From: Flemingiibacterium sp045587285
Lineage (GTDB): Bacteria; Bacillota; Clostridia; Oscillospirales; CAG-272
DNA length: 19,802 bases
Assembly (NCBI GenBank): GCA_045587285.1
Contig: JAZNBZ010000254.1
Location: 1-19,802 of the forward strand
Direction: 5' to 3'
This document shows, in pieces, positions 7,468 to 15,238 of this stretch; the first letter of the stretch is position 1; each line of letters starts with the position of its first letter. The position numbers and the translations under genes were made by a program. The notes beneath the pieces are model-generated. The model had not been told where the DNA came from. It made no database searches and was given only the letters and a program-made list of their open reading frames with translations.

Positions 7468-8649
7468 TTATATTCTTACAAGCGTTTTGAGCGCTGCTTC
7501 AAGCGAGGCGAGAAAACGGTCCGCTTCCTCTTTTGTGTTTTGTGCGCCGAGGCTTACGCGAATCGTGCAATCAGCCTCTTTTTCGGTAAGACCGTACGCG
7601 AGCAAAACGTGGCTTTTGTGCCCCGTATTAGACGAGCACGCCGAGCCGCTTGACACGAAAATGTTATCGCGTGAGAGCGCGTGGAGCATCGTTTCGCTTT
7701 TGATATTTGGAAGCGTGATGCTTATAACGTGCGGTGCGGCGTTTTTGGGAAGGTTCAGCCTGACGCCGTTGAAGCGCGCGCCGTCCGACAGCGCCGTGAT
7801 GATGTACTCTCGCAGTTCTTTTTTTCTCGCGCCGTCCTCGCCACGCGTTACGAGCGCGTTCTTTACCGCCGCTCCAAAGCCGATGATGCCGAGCAGGTTT
7901 TCAGTTCCCGAACGCATACCGAATTCCTGAGCGCCACCGTGTATTATCGGTACGAGCTGACGCTTTTTTAAGACGTGCGCCGTAACGTACAGGGCACCGA
8001 CGCCCTTAGGTCCGCCGATTTTGTGCGCCGACACGGTTATCATATCCGCGCCGAGCGATTTTTCGGTGAACGGTACGTTCATATACGCCTGCACGCAGTC
8101 GGTGTGAACGAGTGCGTCGGGATTTGCCGCCTTTACGATAGCCGAGGCACGCTTTACGTCGTAAAGTGCACCCGTTTCGTTGTTGACGAGCATAAAGCTT
8201 GCAAGCACGGTGCTTTTGTCTGCCTCGCGCTCGATTGCCGCGTAGTCAAGCTCGCCACCAACGGTGGGGATGCGTACGACCGTAAGTCCGTGACGCTCAA
8301 GCTCTGCCGCCGTTTCGAGCACGGCAGGGTGCTCGCTGTCGGAGATGAGAACCTTTTTGCCCGCTCCAAAGCCTTTGGCGGAGATTGCACCGAGAAGCGC
8401 CAAATTATCCGCCTCCGTGCCGCTTGCGGTGAAAATAAGCTGTTTTTCGGTAAGCTTCGTTATGGGACGAACGCCGAGTGAGGTCAAGACTGCGCGCCTT
8501 GCGTCGGAAACGAGCTTCTCTGCCTCAACTCCAAGCGTGTGGAGCGAGGACGGATTGCCGTAAACGTCCAGCGCGGCGCAAATTGCGTCCCTTGCCGCAC
8601 TGCAAAGCGGCGTCGTCGCGGCGTTGTCAAAGTAAACGTGGGTGCTCAT
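7468..8649 (-). CDS. nifS: Cysteine desulfurase, NifS/IscS type, PLP-dependent
   Basis: It takes sulfur from L-cysteine as an enzyme persulfide, giving alanine, and supplies Fe-S cluster assembly or tRNA thiolation. The protein has 393 residues. Visible signatures are the N-terminal YFDNAATTP, PLP-contacting His107 (SDSEHPAV), Gln187 (HTDCVQ), the Schiff-base Lys210 in SAHKIGGPKG, and the catalytic Cys338 in SSGSACSS, on the loop typical of group I enzymes. Its ATG overlaps the upstream lipoprotein stop codon (TGATG) and has no good ribosome-binding site, so translation is probably coupled. No iscU gene adjoins it. ThiI, a known partner of such enzymes in Bacillus, lies 3.2 kb away. Whether it serves Fe-S assembly, ThiI or both cannot be read from the sequence. 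Confidence 0.95.
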   Translation of the reverse strand: MSTHVYFDNAATTPLCSAARDAICAALDVYGNPSSLHTLGVEAEKLVSDARRAVLTSLGVRPITKLTEKQLIFTASGTEADNLALLGAISAKGFGAGKKVLISDSEHPAVLETAAELERHGLTVVRIPTVGGELDYAAIEREADKSTVLASFMLVNNETGALYDVKRASAIVKAANPDALVHTDCVQAYMNVPFTEKSLGADMITVSAHKIGGPKGVGALYVTAHVLKKRQLVPIIHGGAQEFGMRSGTENLLGIIGFGAAVKNALVTRGEDGARKKELREYIITALSDGARFNGVRLNLPKNAAPHVISITLPNIKSETMLHALSRDNIFVSSGSACSSNTGHKSHVLLAYGLTEKEADCTIRVSLGAQNTKEEADRFLASLEAALKTLVRI

Positions 8650-9188
8650 CAGGTGAAATCAAAGTAGCCGAGGATAGCCCAGACGTCCTCGAAGTGAGTG
8701 TCGTACTTCTCTGCGGTTGCGGTATAGGTGAAGACGTATACCTGCGCGTCCTTTATCGTAACGACCTGCATAACCTTGTACTGCACGTCCGTAAGCGTGC
8801 CCGTATACGTGTAGGCGGTTGCGTCGGTGCCGTCAAGCTTTATTTTATCAGGCTCGCCGACGTATTCGAAATTCGAGAAGAGCGCCTTGAGGCTCGGCTC
8901 GTACGTTGCCCAATAGCCCTCGATATTCGTGGCGGTGTCTGCCGTGAGGTCAAACGCTATTACCGATACGTTCGAGGGATCAACGTTGCTGTAATAAGCC
9001 GCGGTGACACCCGTTGAGATATCGCTTATCCATTCGTCGGGAACGTAGAGATTATAAGAAACACCGTCGTTTGATATCTCCTTAAATCCCATAGGCGCTT
9101 CGCCGTCCTGCTGTGTACAGCCGCAGAAAAGTGCAGCCGCCGTTAAAATTACGCAAAGAAGCGCAGAGAGCTTGAGTATATTTTTCAT
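8649..9188 (-). CDS. Predicted lipoprotein with a PsbP/DcrB-like domain
   Basis: The protein has 179 residues. It begins MKNILKLSALLCVIL, a short basic stretch plus a hydrophobic segment, and ends its signal with FCGC, giving a lipid-anchored Cys24 (the -3 Phe is slightly off consensus). The mature part fits the PsbP/DcrB-like pattern: a YNLYVPDEW strand-and-turn opening, alternating beta strands, QVYVFTYTAT and a closing FEDVWAILGYFDF. The ATG at 9188 is chosen because GAGGA lies eight bases upstream; a TTG at 9209 in the same frame has no such site. It would be anchored outside the cell membrane. Its function is unknown. It is the first gene of the run leading to the cysteine desulfurase and proA, an unusual grouping. 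Confidence 0.8.
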   Translation of the reverse strand: MKNILKLSALLCVILTAAALFCGCTQQDGEAPMGFKEISNDGVSYNLYVPDEWISDISTGVTAAYYSNVDPSNVSVIAFDLTADTATNIEGYWATYEPSLKALFSNFEYVGEPDKIKLDGTDATAYTYTGTLTDVQYKVMQVVTIKDAQVYVFTYTATAEKYDTHFEDVWAILGYFDFT

Positions 9189-9222
9189 ATCAATTTCCTC
9201 GCAGATCAATAAATTTACTATA

Positions 9223-9251
9223 ATTATACCTCACGCGTACCGCTTTTTCAA
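9223..9251 (-). promoter_or_regulatory. Sigma-A promoter of the lipoprotein-desulfurase-proA operon
   Basis: On the minus strand TTGAAA (9246-9251), a 17-bp spacer and TATAAT (9223-9228) lie 35 bp before the lipoprotein start codon. The leader is short, with no visible attenuator. Confidence 0.75.
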
Positions 9252-9327
9252 GATGAAATTGTAAACACTGCTTGAAAAAATAATATAGCGGCAGCAAAGC
9301 ACCGTTGGGCGTGCTTCGACAATATCC

Positions 9328-9356
9328 TTGACAACTCGACGCTAAAATGCTATAAT
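9328..9356 (+). promoter_or_regulatory. Consensus sigma-A promoter of the zinc-ribbon protein gene
   Basis: A perfect TTGACA (9328-9333) and a perfect TATAAT (9351-9356) have the ideal 17-bp spacer, divergent from the lipoprotein promoter. Strong unregulated transcription is expected. Confidence 0.85.
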
Positions 9357-9407
9357 GAGCACAGAGACATTCGTCAGACAAGACCGTTCAAAGGAGATGA
9401 CTTTAAA

Positions 9408-10043
9408 ATGTATTGCACTAATTGCGGAAAAGAATTCGTTCGCGGCGAAAGGTTTTGCACCGCTTGCGGCACGCAGATTAGCACGCACGCGGAGCAGCCG
9501 ACCGTAGCCACACCGACGGAGGGAAGCGTTTCCCTCGTCGCAGAGAAGCCGACCGCACAAATGCCGGTTGCGCAGGCGCCTGTCGCGGAGGCGCCCGTAA
9601 AGGAAAAGTCAAAGAAGGAAAAGCCGAAGAAGGAAAAGAAAAGCTTCAATGTTTTTGCTATCATAGGCTTCGTTCTGTCTCTCGTTTGCTGCTTTGCCGC
9701 AACCAAAGCTACGGTGCTTATTCCCCTTGCGGGACTCGTTTTTTCCATAGTTGCACTGGTTCAGATAAAGAGATCCGCACAAAGAGGAAAGGGACTTGCT
9801 ATAGCGGGCGTTATTCTCGGCTCGATCACCACCGTGATAGCGGTCGTTGCCGCGATATTTTCCGCGCTGTTCTCGTATGCGATCCCCGGAATCTTCAGAC
9901 TGATCGTAAACTATCTTGCCCCCGAGCTGCTTTCCCTGATAGGCGCTCAGGTAGAGTCGAGTATAACGGATATAATTCGCGATATCATCGGAGAGGTGAA
10001 CCTTTCCGAGCTTCTTCGGGATTTGATCGAGTCAATGTTCTGA
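9408..10043 (+). CDS. Zinc-ribbon membrane protein (DUF4190-like)
   Basis: The 211-residue protein has three parts. Residues 3-20 form a zinc ribbon with CTNC and CTAC pairs. Residues 25-77 are a low-complexity linker rich in Pro, Ala and Val that turns into Lys-Glu repeats, likely disordered and cytosolic. From about 78 come hydrophobic segments (80-119 and 128-158), whose spacing and IKRSAQRGKGLAIAGVILG turn resemble DUF4190-type membrane proteins. The C-terminal 50 residues are amphipathic. AAAGGAGA precedes the ATG. It stands alone between a perfect promoter and a bidirectional terminator. The role is unknown; the ribbon facing the cytosol beside the membrane suggests sensing or scaffolding, but that is a guess. 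Confidence 0.85.
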   Translation: MYCTNCGKEFVRGERFCTACGTQISTHAEQPTVATPTEGSVSLVAEKPTAQMPVAQAPVAEAPVKEKSKKEKPKKEKKSFNVFAIIGFVLSLVCCFAATKATVLIPLAGLVFSIVALVQIKRSAQRGKGLAIAGVILGSITTVIAVVAAIFSALFSYAIPGIFRLIVNYLAPELLSLIGAQVESSITDIIRDIIGEVNLSELLRDLIESMF

Positions 10044-10055
10044 TACGTATAGTAA

Positions 10056-10083
10056 AAACGCTCCGATGCTGATCGGAGCGTTT
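10056..10083. terminator. Bidirectional intrinsic terminator between the zinc-ribbon gene and rnpB
   Basis: A perfect 12-bp stem (10056-10067 with 10072-10083) has a 4-nt loop. The minus strand continues as a run of five T, fitting the end of the RNase P RNA transcript; the plus strand continues TTTATTTT, serving the membrane protein gene. Confidence 0.85.
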
Positions 10084-10096
10084 ATTTTGCATATAT

Positions 10097-10466
10097 GCGA
10101 CTTTGCCTATAAGCCGGGTTCTGTCGAGGACGGTCATCTATCTTCGCTTATTGTTGCCAACAAGCTTTACGGCGAAAGCCGTATGCCACCTATGAGATCT
10201 GTCGGGCAAACAGCCGCGCGGTGCGCGGATCTCAACGGTGTTGCTTCGGATAGGGTTTACAGCGGACCTATGTTGCCATAGGAACTCGTGAGCTCTTACC
10301 TCGCGTTTCCACCCTTACCGTCAAAAGACGGCGGTCTATTTCTGTTGCACTTTCCCGGAGGTCACCCTCGGCGGACGTTATCCGTTATCCTGCCCTGTGA
10401 AGCCCGGACTTTCCTCACGGTAATACCTTTCGGCGCCATACCGCGCGATCGTCTGGCAAGGTCGCG
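10097..10466 (-). ncRNA. rnpB: RNase P RNA, bacterial A type
   Basis: This is the catalytic RNA that cuts 5' leaders from pre-tRNAs. The minus strand carries the hallmark GAGGAAAGTCCGGGCTTC near the 5' end and ACAGAACCCGGCTTATAGGC near the 3' end. The termini pair as helix P1: GCGAC then TTGCC at the 5' end with GGCAA then GTCGC at the 3' end, which fixes the boundaries at about 10466 and 10097 (about 370 nt). A perfect consensus promoter precedes it and a strong terminator follows. The layout fits the common ancestral A type found in Clostridia rather than the Bacillus B type, though I have not folded the whole molecule. Exact ends are uncertain by a few bases. Confidence 0.95.
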
Positions 10467-10471
10467 CCAAT

Positions 10472-10500
10472 ATTATACCACGCCCTGATATTTTTGTCAA
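10472..10500 (-). promoter_or_regulatory. Consensus promoter of rnpB
   Basis: On the minus strand a perfect TTGACA (10495-10500) and TATAAT (10472-10477) are 17 bp apart, with initiation expected at about 10466, where the P1 helix begins. Confidence 0.9.
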
Positions 10501-10545
10501 GTGTACGGGCGCGCAGGAAAAGCGAAAATGTTTACAGTTATTTTA

Positions 10546-10574
10546 TTGAACTTGTCAGCGCCGTGTGTTATAAT
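10546..10574 (+). promoter_or_regulatory. Promoter of the cca-thiI operon
   Basis: TTGAAC (10546-10551), a 17-bp spacer and a perfect TATAAT (10569-10574) lie about 55 bp before the first start codon, divergent from rnpB. Confidence 0.8.
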
Positions 10575-10629
10575 GTAGTGTAATATTTTTGTTTTTACCG
10601 CGAACGCGTATGCACAGGAGAGGAGTTCA

Positions 10630-11847
10630 ATGGAGGTCGCTATGATAAATATAACGGTTCCGAAGTCGGCTGCGGCGGTTATTGATGCTCTTCTAAAGAA
10701 CGGTTGCGAGGCGTACGCCGTCGGCGGATGCGTGCGCGACGCGCTTCTCGGGCGCTGTCCAAACGATTGGGACGTTACCACGTCCGCAAAGCCGGAAGTG
10801 GTTTTGCAAATATTCTCCGAGCGGGAGGGCTTTCACGCTATCCCTACGGGTATCGCCCACGGCACGGTAACGGTCGTGTGCGGCGGCGAGCCCGTTGAGG
10901 TGACGACCTATCGCATTGACGGCGAGTATTCGGACAGCCGCCATCCCGACAGCGTGGAGTTTACCGATAGCCTTGCCGCTGACCTCGCAAGACGCGACTT
11001 TACCGTAAACGCGATGGCGTATTCGCCAGCGCGGGGACTTGTTGACGTCTACGGAGGCGTGCGCGACCTTGATGCGAGGGTGATACGCTGTGTCGGCGAT
11101 GCACGCGAGCGGTTTTCGGAGGATGCGCTGCGTATAATGCGGGCGCTTCGCTTTAGCGCACAGCTTGGCTTTGCAATTGACAAGGACACCGCAAAAGCGG
11201 CGCGCGAGCTTGCATATACGCTTGACAACATCGCAAGGGAGCGCATTACCGCAGAGCTTTCAAAGCTTCTTCTCGGTCGCGACGCGGCGAGGGCTTTGCA
11301 AGGTCACGCGGATATAATGCTTCACATATTGCCGATGCTTGACGAGGATGCGATTTTGTCGGCGAGCGAGCGTATTTCGCGCATTTTGGACGCTTCCCTG
11401 CCGCTTTATCTCGCGGCGTTTCTTGCCGACACGTCGGACGACGGCGTTTGCGAATTTTTCGCGCGGCTTCGCTTTGACAATAAAACCGCGCGAGCGACTA
11501 AAAGCATACTCGCGCACGAAAATTCGCCGATATGCGATAAAATCGCCGTAAAACGGCTCTGCCGCGACGTCGGAGCGGATATTGCACGCGACGTGATTGC
11601 GCTGAAGTGCGCTATGGGCGAGGATACCGAGGCAGCGAGAGGGTACCTTCGCCAAATTACGGAGCTCGGCGAGTGCTATTCCATTGCACAGCTCCATATT
11701 GACGGGCGCGAGCTTCTCTCGCTCGGTTACGAGCCGATAATGCTCGGAAAAACGCTCGACGCCCTGCTCGAGGACGTCATTTTGGGAAGGTTAAACAACG
11801 ATAAAAACGCTCTAAAAAATGCGGCGTGCCGCATCTTGAAAGGATAG
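10630..11847 (+). CDS. cca: tRNA nucleotidyltransferase (CCA-adding enzyme family)
   Basis: It adds or repairs the 3' CCA end of tRNAs using CTP and ATP. The 405 residues fit class II bacterial enzymes. Motif A is VGGCVRDALLG near 31 with the metal-binding pair Asp46 and Asp48 in NDWDVTT. RRDFTVNAMA (121-130) and RFSEDALRIMRALRFSAQLGF (from 161) follow. The Glu-Asp...Arg nucleotide-selecting region is present and the C-terminal helical domain is divergent. Two starts are possible: 10630 after GGAGAGGAG, or 10642 after GGAGG five bases upstream; homology begins after the second. The family also contains poly(A) polymerases and A-adding variants, which I cannot exclude. thiI follows after 6 bp, so both are probably cotranscribed as a tRNA-maturation operon. 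Confidence 0.92.
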   Translation: MEVAMINITVPKSAAAVIDALLKNGCEAYAVGGCVRDALLGRCPNDWDVTTSAKPEVVLQIFSEREGFHAIPTGIAHGTVTVVCGGEPVEVTTYRIDGEYSDSRHPDSVEFTDSLAADLARRDFTVNAMAYSPARGLVDVYGGVRDLDARVIRCVGDARERFSEDALRIMRALRFSAQLGFAIDKDTAKAARELAYTLDNIARERITAELSKLLLGRDAARALQGHADIMLHILPMLDEDAILSASERISRILDASLPLYLAAFLADTSDDGVCEFFARLRFDNKTARATKSILAHENSPICDKIAVKRLCRDVGADIARDVIALKCAMGEDTEAARGYLRQITELGECYSIAQLHIDGRELLSLGYEPIMLGKTLDALLEDVILGRLNNDKNALKNAACRILKG

Positions 11848-11853
11848 ACAACA

Positions 11854-13032
11854 ATGAAGGAAGTTCTTCTCTGTAAATACGGCGAGCTTATTTTGAAGGG
11901 CGCCAATAAATCCTATTTTGAAAATCTCCTACTGAAGGAGCTTCGCACGCGTGTGAAGCGTGCCGGCGAGTTTGACATCAGCTCGGCACAAAGCACGATA
12001 TACATCGAGCCTAAGGACGAATTTGCCGATATCGAGCTTGCGCTCGAATACGCGAAAAAGGTGTTCGGCATCGTGTCTATCGACCGCGCGGTCGTGGTTG
12101 AAAAGGATCTTGAGGCGATAAAGGCGGCGGCGAAGGAATATTTGCCGCAGTTTCTTGTTGGCGCGAAAACCTTTAAGGCGGACGCAAGACGCTCCGATAA
12201 GACGTTTCCGCTCAAATCTCCCGAGCTTATGCGCGAGGTAGGCGGTGCGGTGCTCGAGGCTTGTCCGCGCCTTAAGGTTGACGTGCACAACCCCGACGTT
12301 ACCGTTCGCGTTGAGATACGCGAGCGCGGTGCGTACGTTCACGCAGGCGGCGTAAAGGGTGCGGGCGGTATGCCGCTCGGCTCAAGCGGAAAGGGACTTT
12401 TGCTCCTTTCGGGCGGTATCGACAGCCCCGTTGCGGGATATATGATAGCAAAGCGCGGAGTAACGCTCGAGGCGCTCCATTTCGAGAGCTTCCCGTACAC
12501 GTCCGAGCGCGCCAAGGAGAAGGTGCTCGAGCTTGCGCGGCTTCTGTGCGAGTACACTACGCAGATAAAGGTGCACGTTATATCGCTCACGCATATTCAA
12601 GAGGAGCTTCGCCGCGCCTGCGATGAGGATTACTTCACGCTCTTACTTCGCCGATATATGATGACGCTTGCCGAGCGCGTTGCAAGACGCAACCACTGTC
12701 ACGCGCTCATTACGGGTGAGAGCTTGGCGCAGGTTGCAAGTCAGACGATGCGAGCTATCGAGGTGACGGACAGCGCCGTAAATATGCCCGTTTACCGTCC
12801 CTGCATCGGTCTTGACAAGGAGGAGATAATCCAAATTTCAAGAAAAATAAACACGTTCGAAACGTCGATATTGCCGTATGAGGATTGCTGTACGGTATTC
12901 ACACCGCGCCACCCCAAGACGCGTCCCGAGCTCGAGCGCGTTCTTGAGGAGGAAAAGAAGCTCGACTTCGACGCGCTTTGCGACGAAGCGTACGAAACGC
13001 TCGATACGATAGTTATCCGCATAGATGAGTGA
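11854..13032 (+). CDS. thiI: tRNA 4-thiouridine synthase ThiI, without rhodanese domain
   Basis: It activates uridine 8 of tRNA with ATP and inserts sulfur to give 4-thiouridine; in some species it also serves thiamine thiazole synthesis. The 392 residues comprise an N-terminal ferredoxin-like region (1-60), a THUMP domain (about 60-165) and a PP-loop pyrophosphatase domain with SGGIDSP at 186-192. GESLAQVASQT (288 on) is typical. Cys345/Cys346 in the EDCCTVFTPRHP motif match the region of the catalytic cysteine of E. coli ThiI (Cys344). The C-terminal rhodanese domain of the E. coli enzyme is absent, as usual in Gram-positives, where a cysteine desulfurase loads sulfur directly. AAAGGA precedes the ATG, overlapping the end of cca. 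Confidence 0.96.
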   Translation: MKEVLLCKYGELILKGANKSYFENLLLKELRTRVKRAGEFDISSAQSTIYIEPKDEFADIELALEYAKKVFGIVSIDRAVVVEKDLEAIKAAAKEYLPQFLVGAKTFKADARRSDKTFPLKSPELMREVGGAVLEACPRLKVDVHNPDVTVRVEIRERGAYVHAGGVKGAGGMPLGSSGKGLLLLSGGIDSPVAGYMIAKRGVTLEALHFESFPYTSERAKEKVLELARLLCEYTTQIKVHVISLTHIQEELRRACDEDYFTLLLRRYMMTLAERVARRNHCHALITGESLAQVASQTMRAIEVTDSAVNMPVYRPCIGLDKEEIIQISRKINTFETSILPYEDCCTVFTPRHPKTRPELERVLEEEKKLDFDALCDEAYETLDTIVIRIDE

Positions 13033-13057
13033 GCTGATGAAAATATTTCCATTCTGT

Positions 13058-13087
13058 AAATTCCGCCCTATTACGGGGCGGAATTTT
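13058..13087 (+). terminator. Intrinsic terminator of the cca-thiI operon
   Basis: AAATTCCGCCC (13058-13068) pairs with GGGCGGAATTT (13076-13086), an 11-bp stem followed by TTTTAAT, 25 bp after the thiI stop codon. Confidence 0.85.
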
Positions 13088-13118
13088 AATATATTTAATT
13101 AAATTTGTGCAAATCCTC

Positions 13119-13147
13119 TTGACAGACGCTTGATTTTTGTATAAAAT
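13119..13147 (+). promoter_or_regulatory. Sigma-A promoter of rny
   Basis: A perfect TTGACA (13119-13124), a 17-bp spacer and TAAAAT (13142-13147) give an mRNA leader of about 130 nt before the GTG start. Confidence 0.8.
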
Positions 13148-13175
13148 ATATGTGTATGTAATTAAAATATATACT

Positions 13176-13209
13176 GCCCTATTTGTGTTTTGTGATGGAA
13201 AACACGGGC
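13176..13209 (+). promoter_or_regulatory. Bulged hairpin in the rny 5' leader
   Basis: GTGTTTT (13185-13191) pairs with AAAACAC (13199-13205), and GCCC (13176-13179) with GGGC (13206-13209) across a 5-nt bulge. No T tract follows. It might stabilise the leader or be a cleavage target in RNase Y autoregulation; both are inference. Confidence 0.4.
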
Positions 13210-13282
13210 TTGGCTATAAAATAATTGCATTATTAAAACGAATTTAAAAATCAAAAGTACACAACAAGGAGGTGTTCTATCA

Positions 13283-14830
13283 GTGACTGAAATTATAATC
13301 AGTGTTGTTATCACCGCAGTGGTATGCTTACCGCTCGGTGTGGTTTTCGGTATAATTTACAGAAAAAAGGTCGGCGAGGCGGAGATCGGCTCCGCAGAAG
13401 AGCAGGCACGTAAAATTATTGAGGACGGTGAACGTACCGCCGAAAATAAGAAAAAGGAAGCGCTCATCGAGGCTAAGGAGGATATACTCCGTCAGCGCAA
13501 CGAGGCAGAGCGTGAGATCAAGGACCGCCGCGCGGAGGTTTCGAGACTTGAGAGCCGCGTAGCAAAGAAGGAAGAGCAGATCGACAGCAAGATCGAAGCT
13601 CTTGAGGCAAAGGAAGAAAACCTTAACAAGAAGCTTCGCGAGGTAGAGGCAACCAAGGAGGAAATCGAACAGATCAAGGCAAAGCAGTTCGAAACCCTCG
13701 AGAAGGTCGCAGGTCTTACCGCCGAGGAAGCAAAGGCGCAGATCGTTTCGCGTATTGACGACGAGGTCAAGCACGAAACCGCACAGAAGCTTATCGAATA
13801 CGAGGCACAGTTCAAGGAGGAGGCAGACCAGAAGGCAAGAGATATTCTCTCTCTCGCGATCCAGCGTTGCGCTTCCGAGAGCGTTACCGAGAATACGGTG
13901 TCCGTCGTTGCTCTGCCGAGCGACGAAATGAAGGGACGCATCATCGGCCGTGAGGGACGTAACATCCACACGATCGAGGCGATGACGGGCGTTGACCTTA
14001 TCATCGACGATACTCCCGAGGCTATTACCCTTTCGAGCTTTGATCCCGTGCGCCGCGAGGTTGCGCGTATCGCGCTTGAAAAGCTTATCGCGGACGGACG
14101 TATCCACCCTGCACGCATCGAGGAGATGGTTGAAATGGCTCGCGGCGACGTTGACGGTAGGATCAAGCAGGCAGGTGAGCGCGCTAGCTACGAAACGGGT
14201 ATTCACGGACTCAGCCTTGACCTTGTAAAGCTGCTCGGAAGACTTCGCTTCCGTACCAGCTACGGTCAGAACGTGCTCGACCATTCGATCGAGGTTTCGC
14301 TTCTCTCCGGTATGATCGCCGACGAGCTTGGTGTTGACAGCACTCTTGCAAAGAGAGCAGGTCTTCTCCACGATATCGGTAAGGCGCTTACCCAGGAGAT
14401 CGAGGGCTCGCACGTACAGCTTGGCGTTGATATTTGTAAGAAGTTCAAGGAAAACAAGGACGTTATCCACGCAATCGAGGCACACCACAACGACGTTGAG
14501 CCGCAGACCATCACTGCGATCATCGTTCAGGCTGCCGACGCTATTTCCGCGGCACGCCCCGGTGCAAGACGCGAGGACCTTGAGAACTATATCAAGCGCC
14601 TTCAGAAGCTTGAGGAAATTACCTACAGCTTCCCCGGCGTGGACAAGTCGTTTGCAATTCAGGCAGGCCGCGAGATCAGAATCGCAGTCAAGCCCGAGGT
14701 GGTCAACGACGAGCAGATGGTGCTTATGGCACGCGACATCGTGCAGAAGATCGAGGCGGAGCTTCAGTATCCCGGCCAGATCAAGGTACATATGATACGC
14801 GAGAGCCGCGCTATCGACTACGCAAAGTAA
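13283..14830 (+). CDS. rny: Ribonuclease Y
   Basis: This membrane-bound endoribonuclease starts bulk mRNA decay and acts in riboswitch turnover in Gram-positives. The 515 residues match the family (about 520). Residues 4-25 form the single N-terminal membrane anchor. Residues 35-185 are a long coiled coil of Glu/Lys/Arg repeats. The KH domain has GRIIGREGRN at 218-227. The HD domain carries the metal-binding pair His363-Asp364 in LLHDIGKA, with VLDHSIEV before it and the HHND motif after it. The GTG at 13283 is chosen for the perfect AAGGAGGTG ten bases upstream and because the anchor begins right after it. The codon choice is highly biased, as for the pyruvate oxidoreductase, suggesting high expression. 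It is monocistronic, with its own promoter and terminator. Confidence 0.97.
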   Translation: MTEIIISVVITAVVCLPLGVVFGIIYRKKVGEAEIGSAEEQARKIIEDGERTAENKKKEALIEAKEDILRQRNEAEREIKDRRAEVSRLESRVAKKEEQIDSKIEALEAKEENLNKKLREVEATKEEIEQIKAKQFETLEKVAGLTAEEAKAQIVSRIDDEVKHETAQKLIEYEAQFKEEADQKARDILSLAIQRCASESVTENTVSVVALPSDEMKGRIIGREGRNIHTIEAMTGVDLIIDDTPEAITLSSFDPVRREVARIALEKLIADGRIHPARIEEMVEMARGDVDGRIKQAGERASYETGIHGLSLDLVKLLGRLRFRTSYGQNVLDHSIEVSLLSGMIADELGVDSTLAKRAGLLHDIGKALTQEIEGSHVQLGVDICKKFKENKDVIHAIEAHHNDVEPQTITAIIVQAADAISAARPGARREDLENYIKRLQKLEEITYSFPGVDKSFAIQAGREIRIAVKPEVVNDEQMVLMARDIVQKIEAELQYPGQIKVHMIRESRAIDYAK

Positions 14831-14841
14831 TTAAACGAGAG

Positions 14842-14876
14842 AGCTCTCCGCAGCGCCTGCTGCGGAGAGCTTTTTT
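14842..14876 (+). terminator. Intrinsic terminator of rny
   Basis: A perfect 12-bp stem (14842-14853 with 14860-14871) with a 6-nt loop runs directly into six T. Confidence 0.92.
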
Positions 14877-14978
14877 GTCGTTTTGAATTTTTGCCCCGAA
14901 AATATTGCAAAAAAACAATAGAAGTTAGCGCGAAAGCGGCGCTTTATGATGAAATATGAAGAAATTTATCAAAAGGTA

Positions 14979-15007
14979 TTGCAAAATAAAGAATAATGGT
15001 GTATAAT
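14979..15007 (+). promoter_or_regulatory. Promoter of the glycine riboswitch transcript
   Basis: TTGCAA (14979-14984), a 17-bp spacer and a perfect TATAAT (15002-15007). Initiation near 15014 starts just before aptamer I. The stretch 14881-14978 upstream holds nothing I can call. Confidence 0.75.
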
Positions 15008-15032
15008 AGGCTTTGCAAATATGTCGGATGAA

Positions 15033-15172
15033 GTATTCGGGAAAAAGCGCGGTTGCGACGCTTGCCGAAGGAGTAACGCTCTCAGGTAAAGGGACCGGGT
15101 ACGGACGACGCTCTGGAGAAGCTCATTATTGGGTGCCGAAGGTGTTAAATGCTCTCAGGCAAAAGGACAGAG
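15033..15172 (+). promoter_or_regulatory. Tandem glycine riboswitch (two aptamers)
   Basis: This RNA element senses glycine with two similar aptamers. Aptamer I: the P1 strands GTATTCGG (15033-15040) and CCGGGTAC (15095-15102) pair fully with two GU wobbles, enclosing GCCGAAGG (15064-15071) and GCTCTCAGG (15078-15086). Aptamer II: P1 CTCTG (15111-15115) with CAGAG (15168-15172) encloses GCCGAAGG (15135-15142), GCTCTCAGGC (15151-15160) and AAAAGGACAGAG (15161-15172). These are the conserved core strings of the family. The 5' part of aptamer I (GGGAAAAAGCG) departs from the usual GGAGAG, so this aptamer may be diverged. Normally such elements precede gcv genes or a sodium:alanine/glycine symporter; here no intact gene follows on this strand. 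Confidence 0.92.
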
Positions 15173-15238
15173 AAAATTATTTTTCTTTTTCTGCGGTGGC
15201 GGAAATTTTTTCTGCTATTCTCAATTTGTGCTTTCTTT

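Noticed and set aside
10066..10488. Two short plus-strand open frames
   Set aside because: They lie across the RNase P RNA gene on the opposite strand; the RNA signatures explain the sequence.
13328..14791. 487-codon minus-strand open frame
   Set aside because: Codon-register shadow of RNase Y, with Leu/Val/Cys-rich low-information sequence.
14947..14997. 16-codon frame beginning MMKYEEIYQ before the riboswitch
   Set aside because: It overlaps the riboswitch promoter, so it would not be on that transcript, and it has no ribosome-binding site.
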